A stretch of 64,000 bases of DNA, from assembly GCA_022376465.1 (NCBI GenBank), contig JACDTU010000008.1, positions 124,001 to 188,000 of the forward strand. Direction: 5' to 3'. The stretch comes from Cubamyces lactineus (lineage: Eukaryota > Basidiomycota > Agaricomycetes > Polyporales > Polyporaceae). The translations under genes were made by a program, and so were the position numbers. The notes below the pieces were generated by a model, which had not been told where the DNA came from, did no database searches, and saw only the letters and a program-made list of their open reading frames with translations. Each line of letters opens with the position of its first letter. Positions within the stretch are counted from its first letter, which is position 1. Of the stretch, positions 36,606 through 49,600 are shown piece by piece.

Positions 36606-39600
36606 TCAGAACGACCGCAGAGAAATCTGAGGTTTTGCTGGTTCTGCAGAAGTCGCTTTGTTCCCCAATGCTTGTCTGACAGAAGTCTCCAACGTCTCCC
36701 GCGCTGAGGGCTCCAGCTTCCCAGTCGCATCCTTGAACGCAGCAGGGGAGGCAGCAGCGAGTGACAAGAGCTGCGTAACACTTTGTGTATGCAAGGGGGA
36801 TGGAGGCTGTCGCGCAGGGTCGAGGAACGGGATCAGGACGGGTATGATGACTCCTAATGCTCGAGGTCCTGAACAAGAGTTAGCGCATACAAGATGTAAG
36901 AGAAGGAAGGATCTTACGGATGTCTTCAGGCAAAGATAGGAAGAGTGCAGAGAGTGCCTTGTTGATCTCGCTCACTGTGGCCAGTACTTGCTCCGAAGGT
37001 GTGACATCGTCACTAGCCGCTGCAGCCTTTGCGAGGCATTCTATCAACCCCGGGAGTAGTAACCTCGTGCACTGCTTCAAGATTGGGTTGCCAGTGGTAG
37101 ATGCCATAAGGAGCGTCTTCGCACAATGCGCTGCCGTCAAAGAGAGCTAGACTGAGAGTGAGAAGCATACACGACGTGGAGGATCGCAGTTCCTACCTCG
37201 CCGCCTTCCACGAGTTTCTGCGATATTACGAAACAGCAGTGCTCGATGACAGGACGTCCGACCGACACCGTCGTTGGGAGAATCGTCAAGATTAAAACTG
37301 ACGCCAAGAGATTGTTCTTGATCTTCTTGTTGCACATTGGTCCCTGCCTGCCACTGTTACGCAGTTCAGTCACAAGCTCGCCAGATCAATAATCCGCATT
37401 ACCTCATAGCATCGACGTTCAGCAAGCAAGCTGATAGTAAACCATGTACTATTTTACCGAACTTCTGATCAGGATCTGGAAGATTGGCGGGTCTGTCAAG
37501 CAAGGTCTTCAATGCTTGTAGCGTAGGTCCTACGAGGTCTAGCTCCGAGACCTCGTCCTTCAACAAGTCTGACAACTTGTTAGCCCCTGGTTCATAGCCG
37601 TTGAATAGGGGAGCTTACCGCTGTACAGTGTGATAGCGATTGCTCTGAAGTCCTCGCGCTTTGAGGGACCGAAGGAAGCCGCCACGGCAGAGAAAGCATC
37701 GAAGGCAGCGATGATCAGTTTCACTTTCTCTGTAGGGCTTGCTGCATCATCTATGGATGATGTAAGCTTCCGGATATAAGGACAGTCATTGCCTAAGATG
37801 TGACTCACGGACTGCACCATTCTGTGGTCCCGTGATGACTCTGCGCAGGATATACGCGCATATTCTCATACAATGCGCTAACGGCGAGGACAGAACATTC
37901 TCCGAATGTGATGTTTGTCCATTCCTGTCAAGAAGAGGACCGAGTAAGTACGAAATTCACAATAGGTGGCAGCAAGTACTAACGTCAGATCACCGGATTT
38001 GATGCTGTCCGCCAAGCTCGCAATAGCCTCAACCAGATGTATCTGAACTCCTGATGGCTCGGTCAACGACATGCGATAGAATAGATTGAGGAGCTCCTCG
38101 AAAATGGGAGGGTCATTGAAGACTTTGCCACAGTACTTCCGCTTCACGAGACATTTGAGCGCTTGCAGAGAGATAATGGACGTGCGCTGAGCATCTTGGT
38201 CGGCATCAGGGGTCGACGTCGCCAGTGCTTCGTAGACAAGACCGAAAACCACGTAAAAGAATACAGTCGGCTCGTCGCGGTTATCTGTCGAGGTCTTGAC
38301 TGCTGGGACTGTCTCTTGACCATCCATCGCGGCAAGAATGCTGGGGTCGTCCTTCTGCATGGCTATAGCCACAGCATGCAAGATGACCGGCCATGCTTTG
38401 ACGTAGTACTACAAAGAGCTCAATTACACCAAATATCATGAGTACGAAGCTGACTTACCGGGAGCAGAACTTCACGTCCGAGGCTAGAGTACGAAGAGTC
38501 CAATGCGCCAGCGGCAGTCTCGTCCAGCGACTCAGCATCCACTCTGATACTTGCATAGTCGCGTAGAGATGAAACCCAAAGCGGCGCCAGAGTCGTACGA
38601 TATGGTTTTACGACCTCTACCAGATAGGCTTGCTGAGCGCTTGCGACCTCCAGCTCCGCCCAGGCTGAGAGGGTCGCGATACGCAACATGACGGATGCAT
38701 TCGGGCTTAGTTCGGCAGCGTCGCCAAGGGAAAGCATACCAGAGCCTGCACGATCAATGTGAGTATGATGTTCCACTATGCTGAGACGCCGAACGTGCCT
38801 TTCGACTGCTCTAGCGCTGAAGTGAGTAACTTCAAAATCCGACCCATACGGCCGACGTCCTTCACAACACCAGATCCTACGAAGATTGCGCAAGTTCCAA
38901 TAGCTGACGCCAAGATTTCGGGAGTCGAGTCTGACGAGAAGGCAGGCGTCAGAGCTGCTGTGATGGGCGCCTGATGTTGCTCAAGCAGCAGGTTCTCTTC
39001 GTAATCCGGGTCAGGGACTTTGGCGAAGATCTGTAGACAGTGAACATTCTAGACAACACCATATTGACGATCCCATACCTCGATGACATCTGTCAGGACT
39101 CTCAGACCTTCCAGCCGTATCTCTGTGACGTGCGCTGCCGACGCGGTGAACGCAATCTTGATGAGGTCGGGCACCCGAGTAACAAGTAGTCCAGATGTTG
39201 GAATCCCTTGGCTGCGAGCGAACGCGATATCTAGATGCTCTCTGCGACCAGAACGCCCGACAACGGTACAGATGTTGTGTAGACACTGCAAGGCGAACAG
39301 CTGAGTACGCCACCGAGAAGTCTGACGAGACGAGGCGGTGGTAGTGCCCACGCTGAGAGACTGCCCCTCATCGTCCACGTCGCCTCGTTTTGCCGCTGCA
39401 TCTGCCGCCTGCTGGGAAGCTGTCGTGCGAGACATGATCCGTTGACAAAGGTCGATCCAGGCTGACGGGTTGTATATGACAGTCTGTTGCAGCCAGCTGG
39501 CGATGACGTTCCGCACGCCATCGACCGAAGAGTCGTCATCCAACATGGCGAAGAGCTCTTCTACGAGCCGATCACCACCAAGTTTTGACATACTCAAGGC

Positions 39601-42600
39601 ATCGCGCTGAACGAGTTGGTATAGCGCATTGATAGACGCGAGCTTGAGAGGCCGCCTTGACGATGCGAGATAGCCTCGGAAACGGGTGACGAGTTCCGGA
39701 ACGTTGACATGGTCCGGTGCGAACATGAGGAAGTGCTGAATGCACTTGATCGCTTCGACACAGATACCATCGTCCTCCTCGTCGATGAACTGATGGACAA
39801 GGTCGAGCACCAGAGTGCGGGTGCGTGTCGACTCCTGAATGTCCGGACCGAGGACGGTGATAACCGCGTCAATATTCTGGCAGACGACTTGGTATGCAGG
39901 CAGGTCGCCGCTCATGTTGGCATGGTTCAGCGAGCCGCCATCGGGCTCGTGGGACTCCATCATGTAGACCTTGAAGAGGAGCCCCAGGGTGCTAGACACG
40001 AAGGGTGCATACGCCAAACTTGCAGCGTCAATGACTCGGGCGAGTGCACTGAGCGCCCAGAAATGGACGACAGGGTGAGGATCGTTGATCAGCGACATCA
40101 GGACATGGACAGTGGTCTTCAAGAGAGGGCCTGCAGCCAGACCGCCGACGTGCGCATGAATTGCGCCAAATGCCAGTGCACAACCAGCTCTTCCGTGAGG
40201 GTCCCGGTTGTTGACAACTTGGTCAACTAGCGTCTTGACCTGACTGGTGAGGAAATTCGTCCCGGCGACACTTGCGAGACGGCCGATAGCCTCGCTGCCT
40301 GCCTTGCGCATGGATGCGTCGCCATCCACCAAGACATCCTGGAGAGCAATTAAGCCAACGGTGCTTGTAGCTAAGCCTTGCACATACCTTGAGGAACGTC
40401 GCTAGTGGAGTCGCGACTTGTGAATTCCCCAACACCTGGCGAGCGCTGGCGGAAGTCCCCTGCCGCAGGGCGAAGACGATGGCGAAGGTCGTGTTGACTA
40501 ACACCGCAGCCTTTCGTCCGGTGTTCTTCTCCAGCTTCGGAGAACCAACGGAGTTCAGCAGTTGCGTGACCAATCGCGTCGTCTGCGCAACATCTTGTAG
40601 TGGTAACAGTTGGGCAAAGAGCATGATCGCAGCATCGACAGCGGCTGTGGCAGCCGGAGGCGGCTCGGGGGCGCGGCGACTGTTGTCAACGATGAGATTT
40701 TGACATAAGTACAGCGGATCATGCTCGAGAGCGGTGATGATCGGCTTTTGGCACTGTATATTCCATCAGGATTGAACCGCGCAAAACCTGGCATTTCGAT
40801 GCGCTTACCATCTCGTCGATGGACGATTCGATGCTGTCTCGATTCATCCATTCGGGACTGTCATCCACTTGGAGATTGGTCAGACCATATGCGTAGCCGT
40901 CGACGCTCTGCCAGATGGAGGTGAAAGTGCCAGAGGAGGACGCGATCGCCGCCTGTACCGAAGATCCCGTGTACCCATCGGGGCTCGCGAAGAGGGTGAT
41001 GACGGACTGCAGCAACGAACTCTGCACGGACTCAGTGACGCCAGAGAAGCCAACCAGGGAGAAGCACTGGAAAATACGAGACCTGAGCAAAGCCTCGCGA
41101 CCGTCGATACCTAGCCCCTTCGATTCAGCCAGTAGCTCCTCTTGGTTGAGTGTGGGGCGACTGGTGATGTAAGTGTTTGCAAAAGCCAAGCCGTTGCTGA
41201 GCATCGAGGAGATGCGTCTGGTCACGTCGGCAGTCACTAGAGTTGGCGAGTTGTACTTCAAGAAGCAGTGTATAGCTCCGACAGTACTCTCCCGAACGTG
41301 CAAGAGGAACTCCCATTCGGCAACGCTTCGGCCCGTCGTCCCGTCCTTGGTAGTGGGTTTCGGAAGCGCATTGCGCCAAAGCACGAGAAGCTGCGGGAGG
41401 TGAGGGCGGACGAAGTTGGGACCGAGCGCCATCAGGGACGCGATGCACGTCCAGGCGATCTCGATCTCGATTCGCGCAACCTTCACATCGTGTTCTCCCG
41501 CACGCTTGAGGATCTGCACGGCCATGTCGAACACCTTTGCGCTGATGTCGTACGAGACATACAATGGTCTGTCAGGGATGACCGCCAACAACGCCGCAAG
41601 ACCGTATGAATGACCAAGCGCGCGGAGATGGATGTCAGAGGGCGCGGCAGGGGTTGTGAGAGACGAGACGTCGCGCTGCAACTTCTCGACGACGCTTAGT
41701 AGGACCTTGGGTAAGCGCAACGGGGTAGAGTAGCAGAAGCAACGTAACGCCCATGCAGCGCTGATCCGTACGCTGTGACTTGGGTGCGAGAGCAAGTTAA
41801 GTAACGGATCGGATAGCGCATCCTGTACGATGTGAGCTTGGGGGGCAGAGATGGAGTGTGGATGTATTTACCTGCACTGGGCCGGGAGCATTACCTAGCT
41901 GCTGTAGAAGCCCGCTTACTTCTCGAAGTGCAATTACCAGGCACAGTGGGTTTGGAGCGGACTGGCCAGGCATGAGTGCAGGCCATCGCTTCAAGTATGT
42001 ACTCGAAAGCTCCTGAATGGCGGAGATCTGAGCCTGTTCGCCTAGCATGCGCACGCCGATGAGGTCGCGGAGGACGACCTCGATCAACGACCGTACAAAC
42101 AAAACTTCGTAGCGGCTTCCGGTGTTACGAGGGTTCGTGACAATCTCGGTCATGAGATGGCTGACGATGAGCGCATAGTTGCTCTCGACGAAGCCTGTAC
42201 CCAGGTGCCACAGCAACGCTGAGTAGAAGTCGAAGATACCCACACGCGTCCGGCGCGAGCTCTGCAGTTTGTTGAAATGCGTAGAAAGCTGGAGGAGCAT
42301 TTCAGTGGGCGTCATGATGGGCTTCGCTTCCTCTGTAGTGATGTGGGGGGTCGGTGCTATATCTTCATCTTCCTCTTGGTTTTGGGTCTTCTTCCCCTTC
42401 TTCGCGGTGTCTGCGACAGGAACAACCCGTTCGATTTGGGTCGAAGCCAGCATGTGCGCGGCGAGCTTTGCAAGTGACTTGCGCGTCAGCTGGTCCGCAC
42501 CTTCTAGGCTCTTTACGCAGAGGTTCAGGATGCTTTCAACGTCCGCGATTGACCTTGTGCCGTCTCCGGACGGAAACATCAGAATCAAGACCTAACGCTG

Positions 42601-43518
42601 TGTGAGATTGCAAGGATTCGATATTTGGTACATCATACACACCTCGCATGCGGCACGCTGGACAGGGAGGGCCTTGTCCCCTAGTGCGTTCTTACTGTGC
42701 TTGATGATGTCTTTGGCAACAGAATCAGTGACCGCTCTCTTTGCAGTGTTCAGCGCCTTAGCGAGCGCGTGCAATGCGTATGCACGAAGTATTACAGGCT
42801 GAATAGAGGGTGTAAATTGATACATCAAAGCGGGCTTGAAGGTATGCACTCACGCTTGAGGAGCGGTATAGCTTGATGGTGACTGTCGCAACCTCTGCCA
42901 TTTGGGACATAACCTGTACAACTGCTGAGCTAGATTGCTGCATAACAGTACAGTAGAACTCACCTGGGAACCAAAGGTGCCCATGAGCTCCCCGATGCAG
43001 TATATAGCTGCGCTAGCCTAGGCTCAGCCTAACGCCCCGCGCTCACATCAGCACCGACTCACATTCTGCTCGACTCCTTCGCAGGGGGCTTGGTCTCCGC
43101 AAGGATCTTCAGGAAAGCTTGTATGGTATCAAAGAGAGACTTCGTCTCCCCGCGCGTGTACAGCGCTTGAAGGCAGCTTGCGACTAATCTCCTGATGGGC
43201 CGACCCGGGAGGGGGAACGGTTCAGGTGCAGATACAACCTTAATCAAAGACTCTTCGAGGTTTGTTTGACATGTCTTCAATTGTTCCTAGCGCATACAAA
43301 TCAGTAACATGGGAATTGGAGGTGGTATACAAGGTACGTACTGCGCTCGCCCGCTTCGCGCTCCTCTCCGTCGACGATAGCCATTGGAATAGGTAGATCT
43401 CTCCATTCTCTCCGGAGACTTTTGACTGAGATATGACCAATGACGATATGTACGCGCGAATGTATCACGAATGCCGTACCTCGTCGAGTAGCTCGATGGC
43501 GGTGTCTCCTGCCGCCAT
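36606..43518 (-). CDS. LAA1: Laa1/HEATR5-type giant HEAT-repeat protein
   Basis: About 2,000 residues of HEAT repeats. Laa1/HEATR5 proteins associate with AP-1 and clathrin and support trans-Golgi/endosome traffic. The start at 43518 reads MAAGDTAIELLDE, joined across an intron to SGENGEIYLFQWLSSTERSA, then PGRPIRRLVASCLQALYTRG, AAIYCIGELMGTFGSQV, NALGDKALPVQRAACEVL and DGTRSIADVESILNLC, all matching the Laa1 N-terminus. Large uninterrupted exons (about 40719-41795 and 39049-40383) encode helical repeats such as GLIALQDVLVDGDASMRKAG and CALAFGAIHAHVGGLAAGPL. The C-terminus reads ALGVIIPVLIPFLDP and ends KPQISLRSF with TGA at 36606-36608. Many introns lie in the 3' half. No catalytic motifs are expected or seen. 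Confidence 0.92.
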
Positions 43519-43830
43519 GACGCCCTAGAGAAGATGAGAGCCTAGGAGCCTAGATATCGTTATGCGCGGCGTTGCAGTAGTCCCAAGAAGCAAATTCAGC
43601 GAATCCTCCGCAAGTCGTTAGAGTGTTGTTCGTAAGCCCGGGGAGAGACCTGCACAGAGAGTCGATGAGCGCGTCGACTCGGTTGCGCATACTTGATCGG
43701 GATACGTAGCCACGTGGCGGCGTTGTGGCGGAAAGCGCCCAACTTGATGACTGCATTCATCCGCTCAGATTGGCCGTGCTCAGCCACACTCGTGTTTCTT
43801 CTGACTTATGCACCCTGCTAGACAGACAAG
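43519..43830. promoter_or_regulatory. divergent promoter LAA1 / unknown nuclear-protein gene
   Basis: These 312 bp lie between diverging ATGs. An ATTGG (inverted CCAAT) is at 43769-43773. No coding evidence beyond chance frames. Confidence 0.4.
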
Positions 43831-45256
43831 ATGCCTCAGGATGCAGAGGCACAACGACGTGTATGAAGCTTACAGTTTAGCCTGGATGTATGCACTGACA
43901 GATTTCGAGAAAAGCCGAGAGAGGTTTCACCTACCAAGAAGCGCAAGCTTATGCATACCCCGGATGGCTTCGAGAGCGGCAAGCGTGCTAGCAACGCGAA
44001 GGCTCCCGCTCGCAGATTTGCGTCTGCGTTTGACGATCCCAGGAAATTGAAGCTCAGTGGCGGGGACACGCTCGCACGTAATGTGCGACCACCTCAGGCT
44101 CAGCCCGTACCAGGGCCCTCGGCGGACGTATTGGTCGCGACGAATGCACCTGCCCAACGCCAACGCCAGGTGACACTTGTTACGAAACCGGTCCTTCCGA
44201 AACCACCGCTTTTTAAGCAACCCACTGCAGGGCCTAGTTCACGACCTATGCAGAAGAGAAACGCGTCCATCCTTGCGGCTCACAGGATCTTCTCGCCTGC
44301 CCCAGAGAAACCTCGGGCCAAGCCTATATCGAAGGGCACTATACAACAATTCCAGCCCCTCTTACCTGCTCCCCCACCGGCGAAAGATCCGCCGAGGAAT
44401 TTACGACCACTGCAAGCACCACCGCCACCTGCTGTAGGGCCGCGCCCCTTGGATGCCAGCAAAATGAAGACGATCTCTACGACCCGCGTTGCAGTGACGA
44501 TGGATCCGCGTACCGAAAGCGGCGTCGACGAGCTTCTCGGAATATATCTCGAGCAGCAGGCGGGAAACTACGTGCCTCCGGCCGAACGCGAGCTGCAACG
44601 CGGCCTTGGGCAGAGCCCTGAGAAGGCGTCGAAGTCGAAAAGCGCGAAGTTCATCAGGTCAGTCGAGTTCACCGATCTTCGGTTGGTGCTCGGAGCGCGG
44701 GGCTTGGCGCTGCGGTAATGCGATGGCTGACGGTTTGCGCGCGGCGTTGGCTGCGTACAGGGGAGGGCTTGCAGCGCGGGCACAACACGTCTGTGCGAAG
44801 CACAATACGACCCTAGCGTTGTGGTACAAGGACATGGAGCTCCAGGCGCAGCGGCCAAAGGCACACTCGCGCGTCGCCCCGGATATGTCACTGCGGATCG
44901 TCGAGGTGCTGCATATGTCCTCTGTTGCGAGTCTCCAGCGTTCGCAGAGCGTGCCGCGTTTGTGTATTGCTCGGTGTACGAAGGTGGTACCAGGCCGCAG
45001 TCAGGAAGAGGATATCATCGTCGTGCTGGACTTTGGGAATCCTGGATCAGCAGCCGCGCGGGCGCATACTTTGGACCATGTCCAGGAGGGGAAGGAACTA
45101 CATGTATGGCGACCGTGGAACACCGCCGAGCGACTTGCTCAAGAGGCTCTACCAGGACGGCCATTCCCAGAGATGACTCGTATTATACCTAGTGATTGTA
45201 GCATAGTATTTTGCACTCGCTTCAGTGTCGTTGATGTGCAGCTAGAATATTTGTAA
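43831..45256 (+). CDS. unknown protein with nuclear localisation signal
   Basis: I do not recognise the family. The start MPQDAEAQRR joins through a 54-nt intron, needed to skip an in-frame TGA, to PREVSPTKKRKLMHTPDG, a basic cluster typical of a nuclear localisation signal. A long Pro/Ala/Gln-rich disordered part follows (VLPKPPLFKQPTAGPSSRPM, LRPLQAPPPPAVGPRPLD), then MDPRTESGVDELLGIYLEQQ. After a second intron near 44655-44760 the C-terminus is folded: GLAARAQHVCAKHNTTLALW, SLRIVEVLHMSSVASLQRSQ, EEDIIVVLDFG, GKELHVWRPW, SIVFCTRFSVVDVQLEYL. The alternation of short hydrophobic strands there is reminiscent of an OB-type beta-barrel, which is only a guess. It shares a divergent promoter with LAA1. 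Confidence 0.72.
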
Positions 45257-46645
45257 CATGCGCATCTAATGGATATCTGGACACACATCGTCCGCGATGA
45301 CATTGACAAGGTGATGCTCAGCTGTAGCAACCTGACATTGACCGTGACATACAGTGAGCATTGTTACAATCAACGAGTCCGTATGCCCGAAATATGTTCG
45401 ACGGTTGCTGTGAACCACAAGGGTGTATCCGAAGGGGCAGGGTCACGCTGCCAATCATCCCTTGGGACGCTTCATTTACAGTAGAAGGAACGTTTTATGG
45501 ATGGACGTCACCCGTCGGACTAGCAATTGAATCTTGGCGGGGACTTCTCCGCTTCACGGTTCATTTGCCAGGCCGTCCGGGACATCGCTCGATTAACCTT
45601 GACCTCGCCTCCCAGGACAGGGGTGGATAGAATGTGTGATTTTGGAGGGGGGCCGAGTCTGTGGGACGACGTCTGTGCGTGAGAGGCAGCGATATTTGGG
45701 CCGTTAGGTCACCCACCGGTGTTCTGGAGGTTCGCTCAACTCTGACGCGGCTTCTCACAGCAGCCAGACGTCGTCTGGGCCTGGGACGGGTGCTCCCATG
45801 ACGCATCCGCATCGGGCGTTTCGAGGGCCGGGAAGCCTGAGAAGCAAGCTATAGAGGAGGACCTGACGTGCACGGGTGGTCTGCGTCCTTCGAGAGCGCG
45901 CGGGTATCATGCATCTTGAGCTCGATTGCGCCGTATGCACATGGCGCCGCTCTACCGGAGAGAGCATGGCGTCGGAGGGTTGGGCAAAGTCGACGCATGA
46001 TGCGAGGGGATGAAGATCAGGTCGTAAGTAGACCGGATCATGATGAGTGCCTCTCCCATCGCCCGCAGCGAAGGATACCCCAGATTCGGGGCGGACATCG
46101 ATGAACGATGGGCGGGAGCTGTACTTGGGCTTGAGTGGATTTCTGGGGGCTGGTCAGAGGGGAACTCTCCGAGTCTATTTCCAGGGTATCTTTGGAGGCG
46201 TGTTCGCGGTACCCACACTACCGCAGCCTGTCAGGGACCCGCGTTTATCCATTCGAACGGATGGAGTACAAAGACGAATAATGCGCTTAGCTGTGGATGA
46301 ATAGGAGGGTTAATAATGAGCTGGCTAAGAAAGTGGTGTGTGGCAAAAGAGAATAAAGAGGGAGGCGTATAACGGAGGCGCTAATCGAGTGGCAGCCGAG
46401 GGATTGGCTATAGTTCGATCCATAACAAGCTGAACAACACCAGCTGCTGAGCGAACACAAGGCGCATCTCTGCCGCAATCCCCTCCGTCCCATCCCATCC
46501 CCCTTGCGTCCTTCCCGTCAGTCCGACGACTCTTGCCGACCTCTGCTTCGTGCCCATCATCTTCCCCGTCCTACCCGGCACATCACCTCCTGCAGTCTGC
46601 TGGTCGGATCTCTCGCTGCGTCCTCGCAGTGCTCCATACCATCTA
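45257..46645. other. 1.4-kb intergenic stretch without recognised gene
   Basis: Contains the 3' flank of the preceding gene and the promoter of the Cid1-type gene. Frames of 70-90 codons occur on both strands (for example plus 45361-45630, minus 45952-46218) but show no domain, no linked exons and no start context worth calling. A small unknown gene cannot be excluded. Confidence 0.4.
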
Positions 46646-49600
46646 ATGGCAACCACCTTCGCCTCGCCTACCTCCTCCGTACATCCCTCTCCGCGCCAGC
46701 AGTTCCTCGACCCAAGCTCTCCTCCTCAGCAGCACAGAAGACTCATCTCCCGCCAACGTTTCATCACAGACTTCTCCCAATGTCTCTACGAGTTCGTCGT
46801 CCAGCTCCTCCCCACTACGGAGGAGATGGCCGTCAAGGAGGACGTCCGCAAGCTCCTCGAACGCCTCATCCGCACCATCGAGCCCGATAGCAGACTCCTC
46901 TCCTTCGGCAGCTCTGCCAATGGCTTCAGCCTCAAGAACTCCGGTACGTTATCCCTGCTCTAGCAAGCCCGATTCCTCAACAGGCTGCTGATCGCCATGC
47001 GTCGCCTAGACATGGACCTATGCTGCCTCATTGACTCCGGGGAGCGTCTCAATGCCTCCGATCTCGTCACCATGGTGGGGGATCTCCTAGAACGAGGTAT
47101 GTAACGTGCTCGAGGAGACTGTGGGACCGACCGACCCATCGGACACCTTACAGAAACCAAGTTCCATGTCAAGCCACTCCCTCACGCGCGAATACCGATC
47201 GTCAAGCTCACCCTCGATCCATCGCCCGCCTTGCCTTTCGGCATTGCTTGCGATATTGGGTTCGAGAATCGCCTCGCCCTGGAGAACACACGATTATTGA
47301 TGTGTTACGCCTCTATTGACCCCGCGCGAGTGCGCACGATGGTGCTCTTCCGTAAGTGTCCCCCATACGGTTCTTGCATGACATGGGTGGCTAAACCGTC
47401 GGCCAACAGTCAAAGTGTGGAGCAAACGGCGGTATGTCTACACTTATATTACGATCGATATCGAAGAGCTCATCCTCGACGACACAGCAAAATCAACTCG
47501 CCATACAAGGGCACCTTGTCATCATACGGCTACGTCCTCCTTGTAATCTACTTCCTTGTACATGTCAAGAACCCGCCAGTACTCCCTAATCTACAGCAAA
47601 TGCCGCCTCTGCGGCCTATCTCCGAGGTGCGTGCGCAGTGCTGTGTGATAAAGGCGCTGTGCTGAGACCGGTGTCACAGGAAGAGACACATTTAAATGGA
47701 TATAACATATGGTAATGATACGCTCACAAGTCATGAGACGTCTAGGCGCTGATTGCCTTGATTGTATGCAGGTTCTTCGATGACATAGAGCTCCTGCGAC
47801 AGCGCTGGAAGTCTTCGAATACTGATACAGTCGCTGAGTTGTTCGTATGCTGCCTCAAGCACCCGAGACTACGTGCTGATAGTTGCATACTCAGGTTGAT
47901 CGATTTCTTCAAATTCTTCTCCCGCGATTTTGCGTACAACACTGGCGTGGCTTCGATCAGAGCAGGCCTCCTTCGGAAGGATAGCAAGGGCTGGTTGAGC
48001 GAGGTTTGTTCAGGGAAACGTCACATTTGGCGATGGCTATTAATGTGCTCTTCACAGGACCATGGGACTGGGCGAGAACGAAATCGTCTATGCATAGAGG
48101 TGAGCTAACTAACGCCTCAATAAGAACGCTTATTCAAGATAGTGCAGGATCCATTTGAGACCGATTTCAACGTCGCACGCTGCGTCACTAAAGATGGCCT
48201 GTACACCGTGAGTCAAGCCGTTGCCGCACCGCGAAAAGATCCTCACACAGTTGGTAGATCCGTGGCGAGTTCATGCGAGCGTCACGGATCCTTCAAGCTC
48301 GCCCAGAACGTGCGATCCTTGCCCTTGCTCAGTTATGCGAGGAGCGCAAGGATGAGACGCTCGGGCCCCCTCCTCCTCGGCAGCGGTCTGCGGCAGCACC
48401 CCCTCGCCTCACTTCGATACCCCCGCAGACGCCATACACAGTTGGAAGCAGTCCTATGCGGCCGCACATCCCGGTTCCTGCCCCTGAAGAAGTCGCTTCT
48501 CCGAGGACGCCGTCCCATGGTCCGTCCTCACCAGCGTCACCGTCGCCTTTGTCGCCTCGCGATTCCCCAGGACGCTCTGTCGGCGCTAGTAGCATTCCTC
48601 TCCGCCTCCCTGTCGATAAGCTGGACCACATGGCACCGATTCGTGGGAAGTGGACGAGTCCACCGCCGCCTGAAGCTCCAGAAGAGGACCGTTCGGCCTT
48701 TGAGGACCGTCTCGGACAGAGCCTGGCATTGGCAACGGCGTCCACCGGCAGTCGCCTGCCTGAACACGCGTATGCGTCGTCGAACAATAGCGAGACGCAC
48801 ACGGATGACGAGCGCCAGTCTAATGCTGAGTCTGATGACGTCCGATCTGTGAAGTCGTACGTCGAGGAGGGCGCCGTCTACAGGAGCCGAGAGCTGCGCG
48901 AACGGCAATTTGCCAGCTTGCAGCAGCAACAGCGCGCCATTCAGCAGCAGTACGGCATTGATCCCTCGGGCTCGGGCTTGAACGGTACATCACCTATCAA
49001 CTCGCGGCTAGAGGGAGGTGTCGACGTGAAAATGATCTCCAGGTTGCGGGGACGGCCTGCGTCGCGGTTAGCCCAGCAAGCAAGCACTGGCTATGCGACC
49101 ACGTTGGATCGCGCAACACCCACGGATCGCAAAGATGGTGTCACTCCGCCTCCGAGGATGGACGCACATACCCCCCGGCGCTCAATGTCCTTCCCCGTGC
49201 GAAACGTCAACCGGTTCTCCTTACCTGCTATGCCCGTGGTCGTCCCGAATCACCTGGCGGCAGCAGCATACCAAGCAGCGCACGTATCGCCGCCGGTGCA
49301 CTACACCGCACCGCGCTATGTAATGCATGCTACCGACCACACGCAGGTCAGTGGGAACGTGTACTATGAGGCGATTCCGCCGAGGGAGCGCGAGCGGATG
49401 TTGCGTGCGATGGCTGCTTGCGCGAGCCCGCAGATGCAGTATGCGTCGCCCCAGCCGCAGTATGACCGCACGATGTCCTACTCAAGCGCAAGCAGGGATA
49501 CGAGGGCGAGGAGCAAGAGTCGTAGCAGGAGCCGAAGTCGAAGCAGGAGCAGTAGTCGGTCGCCGAGCGACATCCCGATTACAATTCGCCGCGCTTCTGT

